DNA from: Methylococcus sp. EFPC2
GTDB taxonomy: Bacteria > Pseudomonadota > Gammaproteobacteria > Methylococcales > Methylococcaceae
DNA: 64,000 nucleotides
Assembly: GCF_016925495.1 (NCBI RefSeq)
Contig: NZ_CP070491.1
Span: 2,976,001-3,040,000, forward strand
Direction of reading: 5' to 3'
Shown here: positions 25,971 through 33,137 of the stretch, piece after piece
Layout of the letters: every line of letters begins with the position of its first letter
Position numbering within the stretch: position 1 is the stretch's first letter
Notes under the pieces: generated by a model
Databases searched by the model: none
What the model was told of the DNA's origin: nothing
The model's input: only the letters and a program-made list of their open reading frames with translations
Made by a program: the position numbers and the translations under genes

Positions 25971-26708
25971 CTAGCCGCCATCCAATACCCAGTCCAGGAC
26001 TTTTTCTTCCAACGCGGCGAACTCCGCCGAACCTCGCCGCCTCGGGCGGGATAAGGCTATCGGGAGATCGTGCGCGATGGCGCCGTCTTTCAGCATCAGG
26101 ATGCGATCGGCCAAGGCCACGGCTTCGGCCACGTCGTGGGTGACGAGCAGGACGGTGCAGCGGCGCCGCAGCCACAGGTTTTCGAGCAGCCGCTGCATCT
26201 CGATACGGGTCAAGGCATCCAGCGCACCCAAGGGTTCGTCCAGCAGCAGCAAGCCGGGCCGGCGCACCACGGCGCGCGCCAATGCGACCCGCTGGCGTTG
26301 GCCACCCGACAGCGTCGCCGGCCAATCCCGCGCGCGCGACTCCAGGCCGACCTGCTGCAAGGCCAGGCCGGCGGCTTCCCGCCAGTTTCCTTCCAGCCCC
26401 AAGCCGACGTTGTCCAAGACCCGCTTCCACGGCAGCAAACGCGCCTCCTGAAACAGGACGCACGTCCCGCGTGGGTCCGTAGCGCTATCGCCGATGTGGA
26501 TGCGGCCGGAATCGGCCGACTCCAGTCCGGCGACCAGACGCAACAGCGTGCTCTTGCCGCAGCCGCTGCGACCCACCACCGCGACGAACTGCCCGGCGGG
26601 TATCGCGACATCCAGACCCTTCAACACGGGACAGCCGGCGTAGCGCTTGACCACGCCCTCCAGGCGTACCGAACTGCCGACGCTTTCCGCCAAGCTGGGA
26701 TCGGGCAT
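25971..26708 (-). CDS. ssuB: Aliphatic sulfonate ABC transporter ATP-binding protein SsuB
   Basis: A 245-residue ABC ATPase. The Walker A motif GRSGCGKST is near residue 49, the ABC signature LSGGQRQR near 133, and Walker [13 protein letters not shown] near 155, followed by the H-loop THDVAEAV. The short C-terminal end and the operon context with SsuC, SsuD and SsuA assign it to the sulfonate/taurine/nitrate subclass. The ATG at 26708 starts 5 bp after the permease stop. It powers import of alkanesulfonates for sulfur supply. Confidence 0.9.
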   Translation of the reverse strand: MPDPSLAESVGSSVRLEGVVKRYAGCPVLKGLDVAIPAGQFVAVVGRSGCGKSTLLRLVAGLESADSGRIHIGDSATDPRGTCVLFQEARLLPWKRVLDNVGLGLEGNWREAAGLALQQVGLESRARDWPATLSGGQRQRVALARAVVRRPGLLLLDEPLGALDALTRIEMQRLLENLWLRRRCTVLLVTHDVAEAVALADRILMLKDGAIAHDLPIALSRPRRRGSAEFAALEEKVLDWVLDGG

Positions 26709-26713
26709 CGGTA

Positions 26714-27478
26714 TCAGCGGCGATAAGCCGGATGCCAGGCCAGCAAGCGCCGTTCCAGGCCATGCGCGGCCCAGTCCGCCAGCTTGCCCAACAGGGCGTA
26801 GATGAGGATGGACAAGACCACCACATCGGTCTGCATGAATTCCCGTGCGTTCATGGCGAGATAGCCGATGCCGGAACTGCTGGCGACGGTTTCGGCGACG
26901 ATCAGGGTGATCCACATGATCCCCAGCGCATAGCGAACGCCGACCAGGATGGAAGGCAGCGCGCCGGGGAACAATACATCGCGGAACAGCCCGTACCCGC
27001 TCAGGCCGTAGCTGCGCGCCATCTCCACCAATTGCGGATCCACGGTTTTCAGACCCATCAGGGTGTTGACGTAAACCGGGAAGAACACGCCCAGCACCAC
27101 CAGCAGTATCTTGGTCTCCTCGCCGATGCCGAACCACAGGATGAGCAGCGGCAGCAGGGCGAGATGGGGAATGTTGCGCAGCATTTGCAGGGAAGTATCC
27201 AGCAAGCGCTCGGCCCATGACATCCAGCCGTTGCACAAACCCAGCGCGAAGCCCAGGCTGCCGCCGACGACGAAACCGCTCAAGGCGCGGGCCGCACTGA
27301 CGGCGACATGCTGGGCCAGTTCGCCGGAACGCAGCAGGCCGAACAAGGCGGTGATTACCTCCTCCGGCGACGGGAGTATCTGGCCGTCCAGCCAGCCGAG
27401 GCGCGCGCTGGTTTCCCAAACGATCAGCAGCGCGAGCGGCAGCAACCAGGGCGTCAGGAAAGCGACGCGGCCGCTCAT
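26714..27478 (-). CDS. ssuC: Aliphatic sulfonate ABC transporter permease SsuC
   Basis: A 254-residue inner membrane permease with about six helices. The binding-protein-dependent transport motif appears as [38 protein letters not shown], the EAA loop that contacts SsuB. The N-terminal [21 protein letters not shown] is typical of SsuC/TauC proteins. The start at 27478 overlaps the SsuD stop as ATGA. A longer frame to 27754 lies inside ssuD and is rejected. It forms the membrane channel of the sulfonate importer. Confidence 0.92.
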   Translation of the reverse strand: MSGRVAFLTPWLLPLALLIVWETSARLGWLDGQILPSPEEVITALFGLLRSGELAQHVAVSAARALSGFVVGGSLGFALGLCNGWMSWAERLLDTSLQMLRNIPHLALLPLLILWFGIGEETKILLVVLGVFFPVYVNTLMGLKTVDPQLVEMARSYGLSGYGLFRDVLFPGALPSILVGVRYALGIMWITLIVAETVASSSGIGYLAMNAREFMQTDVVVLSILIYALLGKLADWAAHGLERRLLAWHPAYRR

Positions 27479-28617
27479 CCCGTCTTGGCCTTGAGTTCCA
27501 CCTTGCCGGTGTCGCCCACGGGACTCAGATGGAATACCGGTTCGGCCGCGGTCTGTCCGGCGGTTCGACTGACCGGCAAAAGCGGAAACAGCAATTCCGC
27601 CACCCGGTAGGCCTCTTCCAGATGCGGATAGCCAGACAACACGAAGGTGTCGATGCCTAGATCGGCATATTCCTGCAAACGGGCGGCGACGGTCTGCGGG
27701 TCGCCCACCAGGGCGGTGCCCGCCCCACCGCGCACCAAACCCACCCCGGCCCACAGATTGGGCGCGACTTCCAGCCTGTCGCGGGAACCGCCGTGCAACT
27801 GGGTCATGCGGCGCTGCCCCTCGGAGTCCGACTGAGCGTAGGCGCGCAGCGCCGCGGCGATGGCTTCATCGCCGACATGACGGATGAGTGCTTCGGCCGC
27901 GTCCCAGGCCTCCCGTTCGGTTTCCCGGACGATCACATGGATGCGCAGGCCATAGCGCAAGACGCGTCCGAACCGCTCGGCCCGTATACGCAGGTCGGCA
28001 ATTTTTCGCGCCACGTCTGCAACCGGCTCGCCCCAACTGAGATAGTGATCGACATGCTCCGCGGCGACCGCGTGGGCCGCCGGCGACGAGCCGCCGAAAT
28101 ACAGCGGCGGATGAGGCGTCTGGGCCGGCGGGAAGGCGAGCTTGGCGCTCTCGACGCGGAGGTATCGGCCGGCAAAACTCACGTCGGCGCCCGCCATCAA
28201 GTCCTTCCAGATGGTCAGGAATTCGGCCGTCAGTTCGTAGCGCTGATCGTGCTCCAGGAATAGTCCATCGCCAGCCAGTTCCGCCGGATTGCCGCCGGCC
28301 ACCACGTTGATGAGCAAGCGTCCGCCGGACAGGCGGTCCAGGGTGGCGGCCATGCGCGCCGCGACGGTGGGCGTCGTCAGTCCCGGCCGCACCGCGACCA
28401 GAAAGCGCAGGTTTTCGGTGACCGGGATGAGGGCGGAGGCCACGACCCAGGGGTCTTCGCAGGTCACCCCGGTCGGGATCAGCACGCCGCCGTAACCCAG
28501 GCTGTCGGCGGCCTGCGCCACCTGGCGCAGATAGGTGTAATCGACAGCGCGGGCGCCTTGCGGCGTGCCGAGATAGCGGCCGTCGCCGTGGGTGGGCAAG
28601 AACCAGAACAAATTCAC
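27475..28617 (-). CDS. ssuD: FMNH2-dependent alkanesulfonate monooxygenase SsuD
   Basis: A 380-residue luciferase-like TIM-barrel monooxygenase that desulfonates alkanesulfonates to sulfite and an aldehyde. It starts [18 protein letters not shown] and has [27 protein letters not shown], and [25 protein letters not shown], all typical of SsuD. The GTG start at 28617 overlaps the SsuA stop as GTGA. A separate flavin reductase (SsuE) is not in the window, so FMNH2 must come from elsewhere. Length is close to the enterobacterial enzyme, which is 381 residues. Confidence 0.95.
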   Translation of the reverse strand: MNLFWFLPTHGDGRYLGTPQGARAVDYTYLRQVAQAADSLGYGGVLIPTGVTCEDPWVVASALIPVTENLRFLVAVRPGLTTPTVAARMAATLDRLSGGRLLINVVAGGNPAELAGDGLFLEHDQRYELTAEFLTIWKDLMAGADVSFAGRYLRVESAKLAFPPAQTPHPPLYFGGSSPAAHAVAAEHVDHYLSWGEPVADVARKIADLRIRAERFGRVLRYGLRIHVIVRETEREAWDAAEALIRHVGDEAIAAALRAYAQSDSEGQRRMTQLHGGSRDRLEVAPNLWAGVGLVRGGAGTALVGDPQTVAARLQEYADLGIDTFVLSGYPHLEEAYRVAELLFPLLPVSRTAGQTAAEPVFHLSPVGDTGKVELKAKTG

Positions 28618-29636
28618 TTCGCGCCATCCCCATGCGGTGCGGCATCGGCCACCCGTATCGGCCGGGGCAACAGCCCCTGGCCGTGCAGGGTGTCGGCGAC
28701 GGCCTGCTGCGCAGATGCCAGCGCGGCGTCGGCCGGGTGCAAGCCGTAACCGCGGCGCGACAAGGCCCGCTTCAAAGCCGGCTTGCCCACGTTGAGCTGG
28801 CGGTCGAGGAGTTCGGCGGCTTCGTCCGGATGGCCATGCACCCAGGTGTCGACGTCGCCGATTTCATCCAGAAGGATGCGCGTCAGCTCGGGATAACGGT
28901 CGGCGAAATCGCGCGACGAGGTGTAGATCTCGTGGTTCGCCACCAATCCCTTGCCGTCGGCCAGCACCCGCGCCGGCAGGCTTTCCTGCGCGGCGGCCAG
29001 ATGGAAGTCCCACACCGCCCAGGCGTCCACGGCACCGGTGGCGAAGGCGGCGCGCGCTTCCGCCGGCAACAGGTAGACCGGCTGGATGTCTTTCCAGCCC
29101 AGATGTGCCGATTCCAGCGCCTTGATCAGCAGGTAATGGGCATTCGATCCGCGCGACACGGCCACTTTGCGGCCCTTGAGATCCTCCAGCCTGCTGATGT
29201 CGGAATCCTTGCGCACCAGCACGGCCTCGCCTTCCGGCGACGGTTCTTCGTAGCCCACGTAGGCCAGTTTGGAACCTCGCGCCGCCAGCGCGAACACCGG
29301 CGGGGTTTCACCCGTGGCGGCGATGTCCAGATGACCGGCATTCAAGGCTTCCAGCATGGGCGGGCCGAAGCTGAATTCCGCCCAGCGCACCGCGACGTTC
29401 AGCGCCTTGAGCCGCTGCTCCAACTGGCCTCGGGCTTTCACGAGTATCAGTGTGCCGTATTTCTGGTAGCCGATGCGCACCTCGGCGGGTCTGGCGGGGA
29501 GCCCGTCCGCCGCCTGCGCCCGGCAGACCGGCGCAAGCAATAGGCCTAACAGCGCCGCCACATAAATGGCCGGCAAACGGCTCCGGCCCCTGATACCGTC
29601 CCCAAGGTCAAATGTATGATTCATGCGCTTGCTCAT
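28614..29636 (-). CDS. ssuA: Aliphatic sulfonate substrate-binding protein SsuA
   Basis: A 340-residue periplasmic solute-binding protein, first gene of ssuADCB. A signal peptide with core [18 protein letters not shown] ends near AQAAD. The mature domain begins [24 protein letters not shown], the standard SsuA opening, with [19 protein letters not shown] and [14 protein letters not shown] further on. The ATG at 29636 gives a normal signal peptide; the ATG at 29624 is equally possible. The gene is preceded by about 1 kb of accessory DNA. Sulfate-starvation control by a CysB/Cbl-like regulator is usual in the family but no site was identified here. Confidence 0.9.
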   Translation of the reverse strand: MSKRMNHTFDLGDGIRGRSRLPAIYVAALLGLLLAPVCRAQAADGLPARPAEVRIGYQKYGTLILVKARGQLEQRLKALNVAVRWAEFSFGPPMLEALNAGHLDIAATGETPPVFALAARGSKLAYVGYEEPSPEGEAVLVRKDSDISRLEDLKGRKVAVSRGSNAHYLLIKALESAHLGWKDIQPVYLLPAEARAAFATGAVDAWAVWDFHLAAAQESLPARVLADGKGLVANHEIYTSSRDFADRYPELTRILLDEIGDVDTWVHGHPDEAAELLDRQLNVGKPALKRALSRRGYGLHPADAALASAQQAVADTLHGQGLLPRPIRVADAAPHGDGAK

Positions 29637-29792
29637 CGATTTCCGAGTACCCGTGCCAGACGACACCCGGCCTTAGAAGCCATGTTCGTGCCATCGTTCA
29701 AGTCTTTGTTTCGGCGACGCGCGATAAACACCGCTGTCGCTCACGAGGCACTGGCCGGAGCCATCTGTTGCTGAACCAGCAGCCGTTGCGCA

Positions 29793-30002
29793 TCACGCGG
29801 GTTTCAGCACCAGCGGTCCGCCTTCGAGATAAGCATCCGTGCACGACTCATCATGTATGACTCCGAGAACTCCATATTCTCCGCGTTTTCGTCTACGGCC
29901 CAAAACTCGCTCGCCGTAGATATGAGCGGTGCGGTTCGCAAGCTCACCGCACCCTATGGCCCTGCCATCGTGTGGACTGCTGACCTGGAAACCGCTGCGC
30001 AA
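29793..30002 (-). CDS. Possible small protein or gene fragment, unrecognised
   Basis: A 69-codon frame with protein-like composition, ending GVIHDESCTDAYLEGGPLVLKPA. I do not recognise it and see no ribosome binding site that decides a start. It may be the end of a decayed gene in the accessory stretch between ssuA and the caspase-like gene. The rest of 29637-30682 shows only a palindromic repeat at 30231-30257. Confidence 0.2.
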   Translation of the reverse strand: MRSGFQVSSPHDGRAIGCGELANRTAHIYGERVLGRRRKRGEYGVLGVIHDESCTDAYLEGGPLVLKPA

Positions 30003-30230
30003 AATTAGCTTGGGTTTTATCTAGATTCGGTTTGTAGCTGGGCGGCCTATATTGTCTCAAGCCATCCTCATAAAACGGCATAAAACGCGATATCTTCGCG
30101 CGAATCGTGTCTGCCCCGTTTCCCGCAATTTTTTGCTCCCGAAATCGGATGGGACCCATTTCGGGTTTCGCAAATGATGGCGACGCTCCCGGTAGCGACT
30201 TCAAGCCGTTGCCGTACGCCAGACGCGAAC

Positions 30231-30257
30231 GATGCGCTTCCCTTCGGTTAGCGCATC
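30231..30257. repeat. Palindromic repeat unit
   Basis: GATGCGCT at 30231-30238 pairs perfectly with AGCGCATC at 30250-30257 around an 11-nt loop containing CCTTCGG. Sequences of this kind (GATGCGCT...AGCGCATC with CCTTCGGTT) are scattered between genes in many gammaproteobacteria. Only one copy is seen here. Confidence 0.5.
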
Positions 30258-30682
30258 CTATGGCCCCATGGTGGGACTATCGCTCATCGTCTATCTGCGC
30301 ATGCGCGATACAAGCCGCCACAGCCTGATCGTCAAGGATTGAAAGGGTCGTGATATTTCTCGTTCGGCTGCGCCACTATGAGGCTGCTGCAGTCAGAATT
30401 TGGCCTATTTGACTAATGCAATCTCCCTAGACCGGTATGGCCACGCAAGACATATGCAGGACGGTCGCCGCTCTCATTAAGTCCCAATAAATTCCGGTTT
30501 TTTGCCAGCGGGTTTGTTCGTGACCGCTCCCGAAAGCGCACAACACTCATTTCTACTTTTGCATTGCTTGACGGACTTTTCTCTCGCCATCATCATGAAC
30601 CTTCCAATAAGCCGACATTTTGTCCGCTGTATTACTTGTTTTTACAGTTCGATCGAGTGTCCTATCCGCTAAGGGAATCAAT

Positions 30683-31432
30683 ATGAAAACGACCTATGTG
30701 ATCGTCATCGCGGTGCATAGTTCACAGGGCGATAATGAAGAGGTTGATCGTGGCGCGGCCCAGCTCAAGGAACGATACGGAGCATTCGTCGTCGTTGTCG
30801 AGCAACCGGCGCTTCCCAGTTCTTCACAATGGGAGGATTACATCAACAAGCATGAGAAACTGCGTCAATTTAACTATTGTATCGGCAATACGACCGCCGA
30901 TCTCGACAAGGACCAGACTATCGGCGTCTATATCGTGTCCCATGGTGGTACCGGCAGGGTCGCGGGCCTCACCGGAGAACAATGGGCCGCGCTCATCAAG
31001 GCGATGGGATTTACCAAAATACATAAACTCTGCGTGGTAACCTGCTACGGCGCGTCCGGAGGAACTGCAAGCGTCATCCATGGCTTGTGTAGCGCGCTCC
31101 AACCCCAGTTAACCCCCATGATCGCGGGGTATGACGGATACGTCAGCATCTTATATCAAGGCGAAAATACGCCGGCACAAGTCAATACCAACCTGGCCGC
31201 GAAAAGACCCAACCAAGGGACGTACATTAGAGGGGAGGAATTGGAACAGATTAAAATGCGTGCGCAAAAGATTGTGCAGCTGAAAGGGGGCAACGATAGG
31301 GTAACCGGAACCAAGGCCCTCCTAAAACCACAGAGTGATGAAATCAAGGAAATAGTGAAGATCGTATATCAATACAAGGACGGTCAGGTGAGGGTTGTAC
31401 CCTTAAGTAAGTGGACCGACAAGGGGAAATAG
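30683..31432 (+). CDS. Putative caspase-fold (clan CD-like) protein, function unknown
   Basis: A 249-residue protein without a signal peptide. The N-terminal part has alternating beta strands and helices (TTYVIVIAVHSS, AFVVVVEQ). A strand ending in SHGG (GVYIVSHGGTGR, His87) is followed 34 residues later by a second strand ending in Cys (HKLCVVTCYGASGG, Cys121). A His-Gly after one strand and Cys after the next is the catalytic dyad layout of caspases, gingipains and the C80 toxin protease. The C-terminal third is basic and helical. AAGGGA lies 6 bp before the ATG. Its stop codon lies in the end of the palindromic element that follows. The fold is inference from motif and spacing; I know no named family. 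Confidence 0.6.
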   Translation: MKTTYVIVIAVHSSQGDNEEVDRGAAQLKERYGAFVVVVEQPALPSSSQWEDYINKHEKLRQFNYCIGNTTADLDKDQTIGVYIVSHGGTGRVAGLTGEQWAALIKAMGFTKIHKLCVVTCYGASGGTASVIHGLCSALQPQLTPMIAGYDGYVSILYQGENTPAQVNTNLAAKRPNQGTYIRGEELEQIKMRAQKIVQLKGGNDRVTGTKALLKPQSDEIKEIVKIVYQYKDGQVRVVPLSKWTDKGK

Positions 31433-31529
31433 CCCGCGTAGGTTGCAATAGCGGCGTCATTGCGTATTGCACCGAATGAGGTTTCATACGGCGTAATACG
31501 GCTTCGCCTATTCCGCCCTACGCGGGCTA
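31430..31529. repeat. 100-bp palindromic (MITE-like) element between convergent genes
   Basis: TAGCCCGCGTAGG at 31430-31442 and CCTACGCGGGCTA at 31517-31529 are perfect 13-bp inverted repeats. Between them lie two smaller inverted repeats, one around TGCAATAGCG/ATTGCGTATTGCA and one around GGCGTAATACGG/CCTATTCCGCC, so the strand can fold into a multi-arm structure. The outer TAG at each end is the stop codon of the gene running into it: the caspase-like gene from the left and the putative immunity gene from the right. It carries no gene, so any mobility would need a transposase from elsewhere. It may also terminate transcription in both directions. Confidence 0.75.
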
Positions 31530-31874
31530 ATCGGCTGGATATACCGAAACTTCCAAGGAAGCGCGAATCTTTGCGAAGCAAGCGGTCTCATCAATCCAAA
31601 CTGTGCAGTTAACATTCGGATTGAAGACTGCTATTCGAACAACTGGCTTGCATAACGCGATAATGCTCTCGAAAGGTTCACACGCCTTGATGAGTGCCCT
31701 CAATAATTCATTGAGCATCAATCCGTTGCTTTTATCTAGCCGAAGAACAATACCCCAGCCGTTCTCTGACCTATCCTCGATCAAGAAATTGGACTTAAGG
31801 TGGTCAATTTCATCAATCGACAAGGATGTTGGCTCCCTTAGCGACAATTCAACATCGAAACTTGGCCCAGTCAT
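31527..31874 (-). CDS. Putative immunity protein of the displaced Rhs tip
   Basis: A 115-residue protein that I do not recognise by family. It is small and mixed alpha/beta with no signal peptide (MTGPSFDVELSLREPTSL, VRIAVFNPNVNCTVWIDE). It lies 33 bp after the displaced Rhs toxin tip on the same strand, the standard place for a cognate immunity gene, which is the only basis for the call. AAGGTGG lies 5 bp before the ATG at 31874; a GTG three codons earlier is an alternative. The base composition is more AT-rich than the housekeeping genes, fitting a transferred cassette. Its stop codon is supplied by the adjacent palindromic element. Confidence 0.5.
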   Translation of the reverse strand: MTGPSFDVELSLREPTSLSIDEIDHLKSNFLIEDRSENGWGIVLRLDKSNGLMLNELLRALIKACEPFESIIALCKPVVRIAVFNPNVNCTVWIDETACFAKIRASLEVSVYPAD

Positions 31875-31907
31875 TTCAGCCACCTTGATCTCTTAGTTCG
31901 TCCGATC

Positions 31908-32618
31908 TCAATAAGCATCACTTGGAGTCAGCCACCAGGGAATTAACCATTCAAGCAGTTCTGGGTCCACCTCTCCACTTTCGTCCCGCCGCCTTTTGCT
32001 GTCGGGGCCAGGCTCGCCTTGTTTTTTCCAATCATCACAAAGCGCCTTTGCCTCTTCCTTGTCTAAATCCGGATCATCAGGACGTTTGAACTTTCGGTGA
32101 TACCAGTTCCAGAAACCCTTTAGAAATCCGAACGTTTTATCGAATTTCGATAAGCCATATGGATCATATGTATGTGAGCGGATTATTCCCGACATAGGCG
32201 TAGGTATTAATTCCCCCCGCCAGCCCAATAGGATCGGACTTCAGGTAACGGCCGAGGTTGGGGTCGTAGAAGCGGGCGATGTTGTAGTGCAGGCCTGATT
32301 CTTCGTCGTAGTATTGGCCGGGGAAGCGCAGGCTCTGGGTAATGTAGCCGCTCGTGACTGTGGCTTTGCCGAAGGGGTCGATCTGCGCTGCCCAACTTAG
32401 GTTGCCCGCTTGGTCGGTGGTCTTTTGCGGCGTGCCCAACCGGTCGTTGTGGTAGTAGTGGATAGCCCAGGGAGTTTGCGTGGGATCGGAATCCACATCG
32501 TAGTTGATCCGTGCCAGCGGTTCGCCTTCCAGATAGGCGTAGGTATGCGCGAAGAAGCCGTAGCCGACACCCGCTCATCGGGTTTCGTCCAGCAAGATGC
32601 CGGTCAGTACGTCCAAAA
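31908..32618 (-). pseudogene. Displaced Rhs C-terminal module (core end plus alternative toxin tip), broken
   Basis: This segment repeats the end of the Rhs core found at 33590-33990, nearly base for base, then diverges into a different tip. Two lesions are seen. TGG of the core (RWAGVG) is TGA near 32576, and one extra base at the junction breaks the frame, so YIDPYGL reads as YI-stop while DPYGLSKFDKTFGF continues in the next frame. The tip is about 80 residues, with FWNWYHRKFKRPDDPDLDKEEAKALCDDW and a Trp-rich end (WLIPWWLTPSDAY). It has no start or N-terminal part and is best read as an orphan toxin cassette that could recombine into the intact gene. The toxin activity is unknown. Confidence 0.85.
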
Positions 32619-32634
32619 GAAAAGAAGAAAAGGG

Positions 32635-32694
32635 GGGGCAGACTCGATATTTTCATAATTTAGCCAAGGAATCGCACGAATATTGTCTGACCCC
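32635..32694. repeat. Imperfect inverted repeat upstream of the displaced Rhs module
   Basis: GGGGCAGACTCGATATT at about 32635 and AATATTGTCTGACCCC at 32679-32694 are imperfect inverted copies. They lie between the start of homology of the displaced Rhs module and the Imm50-like gene. Similar ends flank small elements mobilised by REP-associated tyrosine transposases, but no transposase is present. Confidence 0.35.
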
Positions 32695-32737
32695 GTTTCC
32701 CCCGTATTGTTACTTCGACCCAGCCCCCAGTTTTATT

Positions 32738-33130
32738 TCACAGACCCGCCGAAAAGGTTTTTATGGATACCAACTCGACATTCGCAATTTCACAAGAGCA
32801 TCCACCATAAAGTCCAGCAGCTGCTTCGAGTTCGAACTCTACGCCACCTTTGCCTGAATCTATGAGACCTATGCGATCAATTACATTCTCTATTGCAAGA
32901 CCGTGAAATTCCATTTGAATAATTCCGACCAAGACGATTCTCACGTTCAGGTCGAACCCTTTGTCTGTATCGATGTAGTGCAACAGCATTGAAAGACTCG
33001 TCCCCAAATCACTGTAGCGACTGAATCCCAACTCAAGAAATTTGGCATCACAGAACTCGGGCCAATATCCCAATTTGGAAATCACGGATTCCTTCCCAGC
33101 AATCCTGTTAGTGAGGCCAGTATTCATCAC
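32738..33130 (-). CDS. Imm50-like immunity protein
   Basis: A 130-residue protein directly after the intact Rhs gene, its stop-to-start gap being 7 bp. The segment KLGYWPEFCDAKFLELGF near residues 18-36 and the later pattern IQMEFHGLAIENVIDRIGLID, with GVEFELEAAAGLYGGCSCEIANVELV, match the Imm50 immunity family as I know it. It should neutralise the toxin tip of the adjacent Rhs protein. No signal peptide is present, fitting a cytoplasmic immunity protein. Composition is lower in GC than the core genome. The family call rests on motif recognition and position. Confidence 0.65.
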   Translation of the reverse strand: MMNTGLTNRIAGKESVISKLGYWPEFCDAKFLELGFSRYSDLGTSLSMLLHYIDTDKGFDLNVRIVLVGIIQMEFHGLAIENVIDRIGLIDSGKGGVEFELEAAAGLYGGCSCEIANVELVSIKTFSAGL

Positions 33131-33137
33131 TCTTAAC

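Noticed and set aside
29944-30204. Minus-strand open frame of 86 codons containing FMPFYEDGLRQYRPPSYKP
   Set aside because: No domain recognised, overlaps another weak frame, and lies in decayed accessory DNA.
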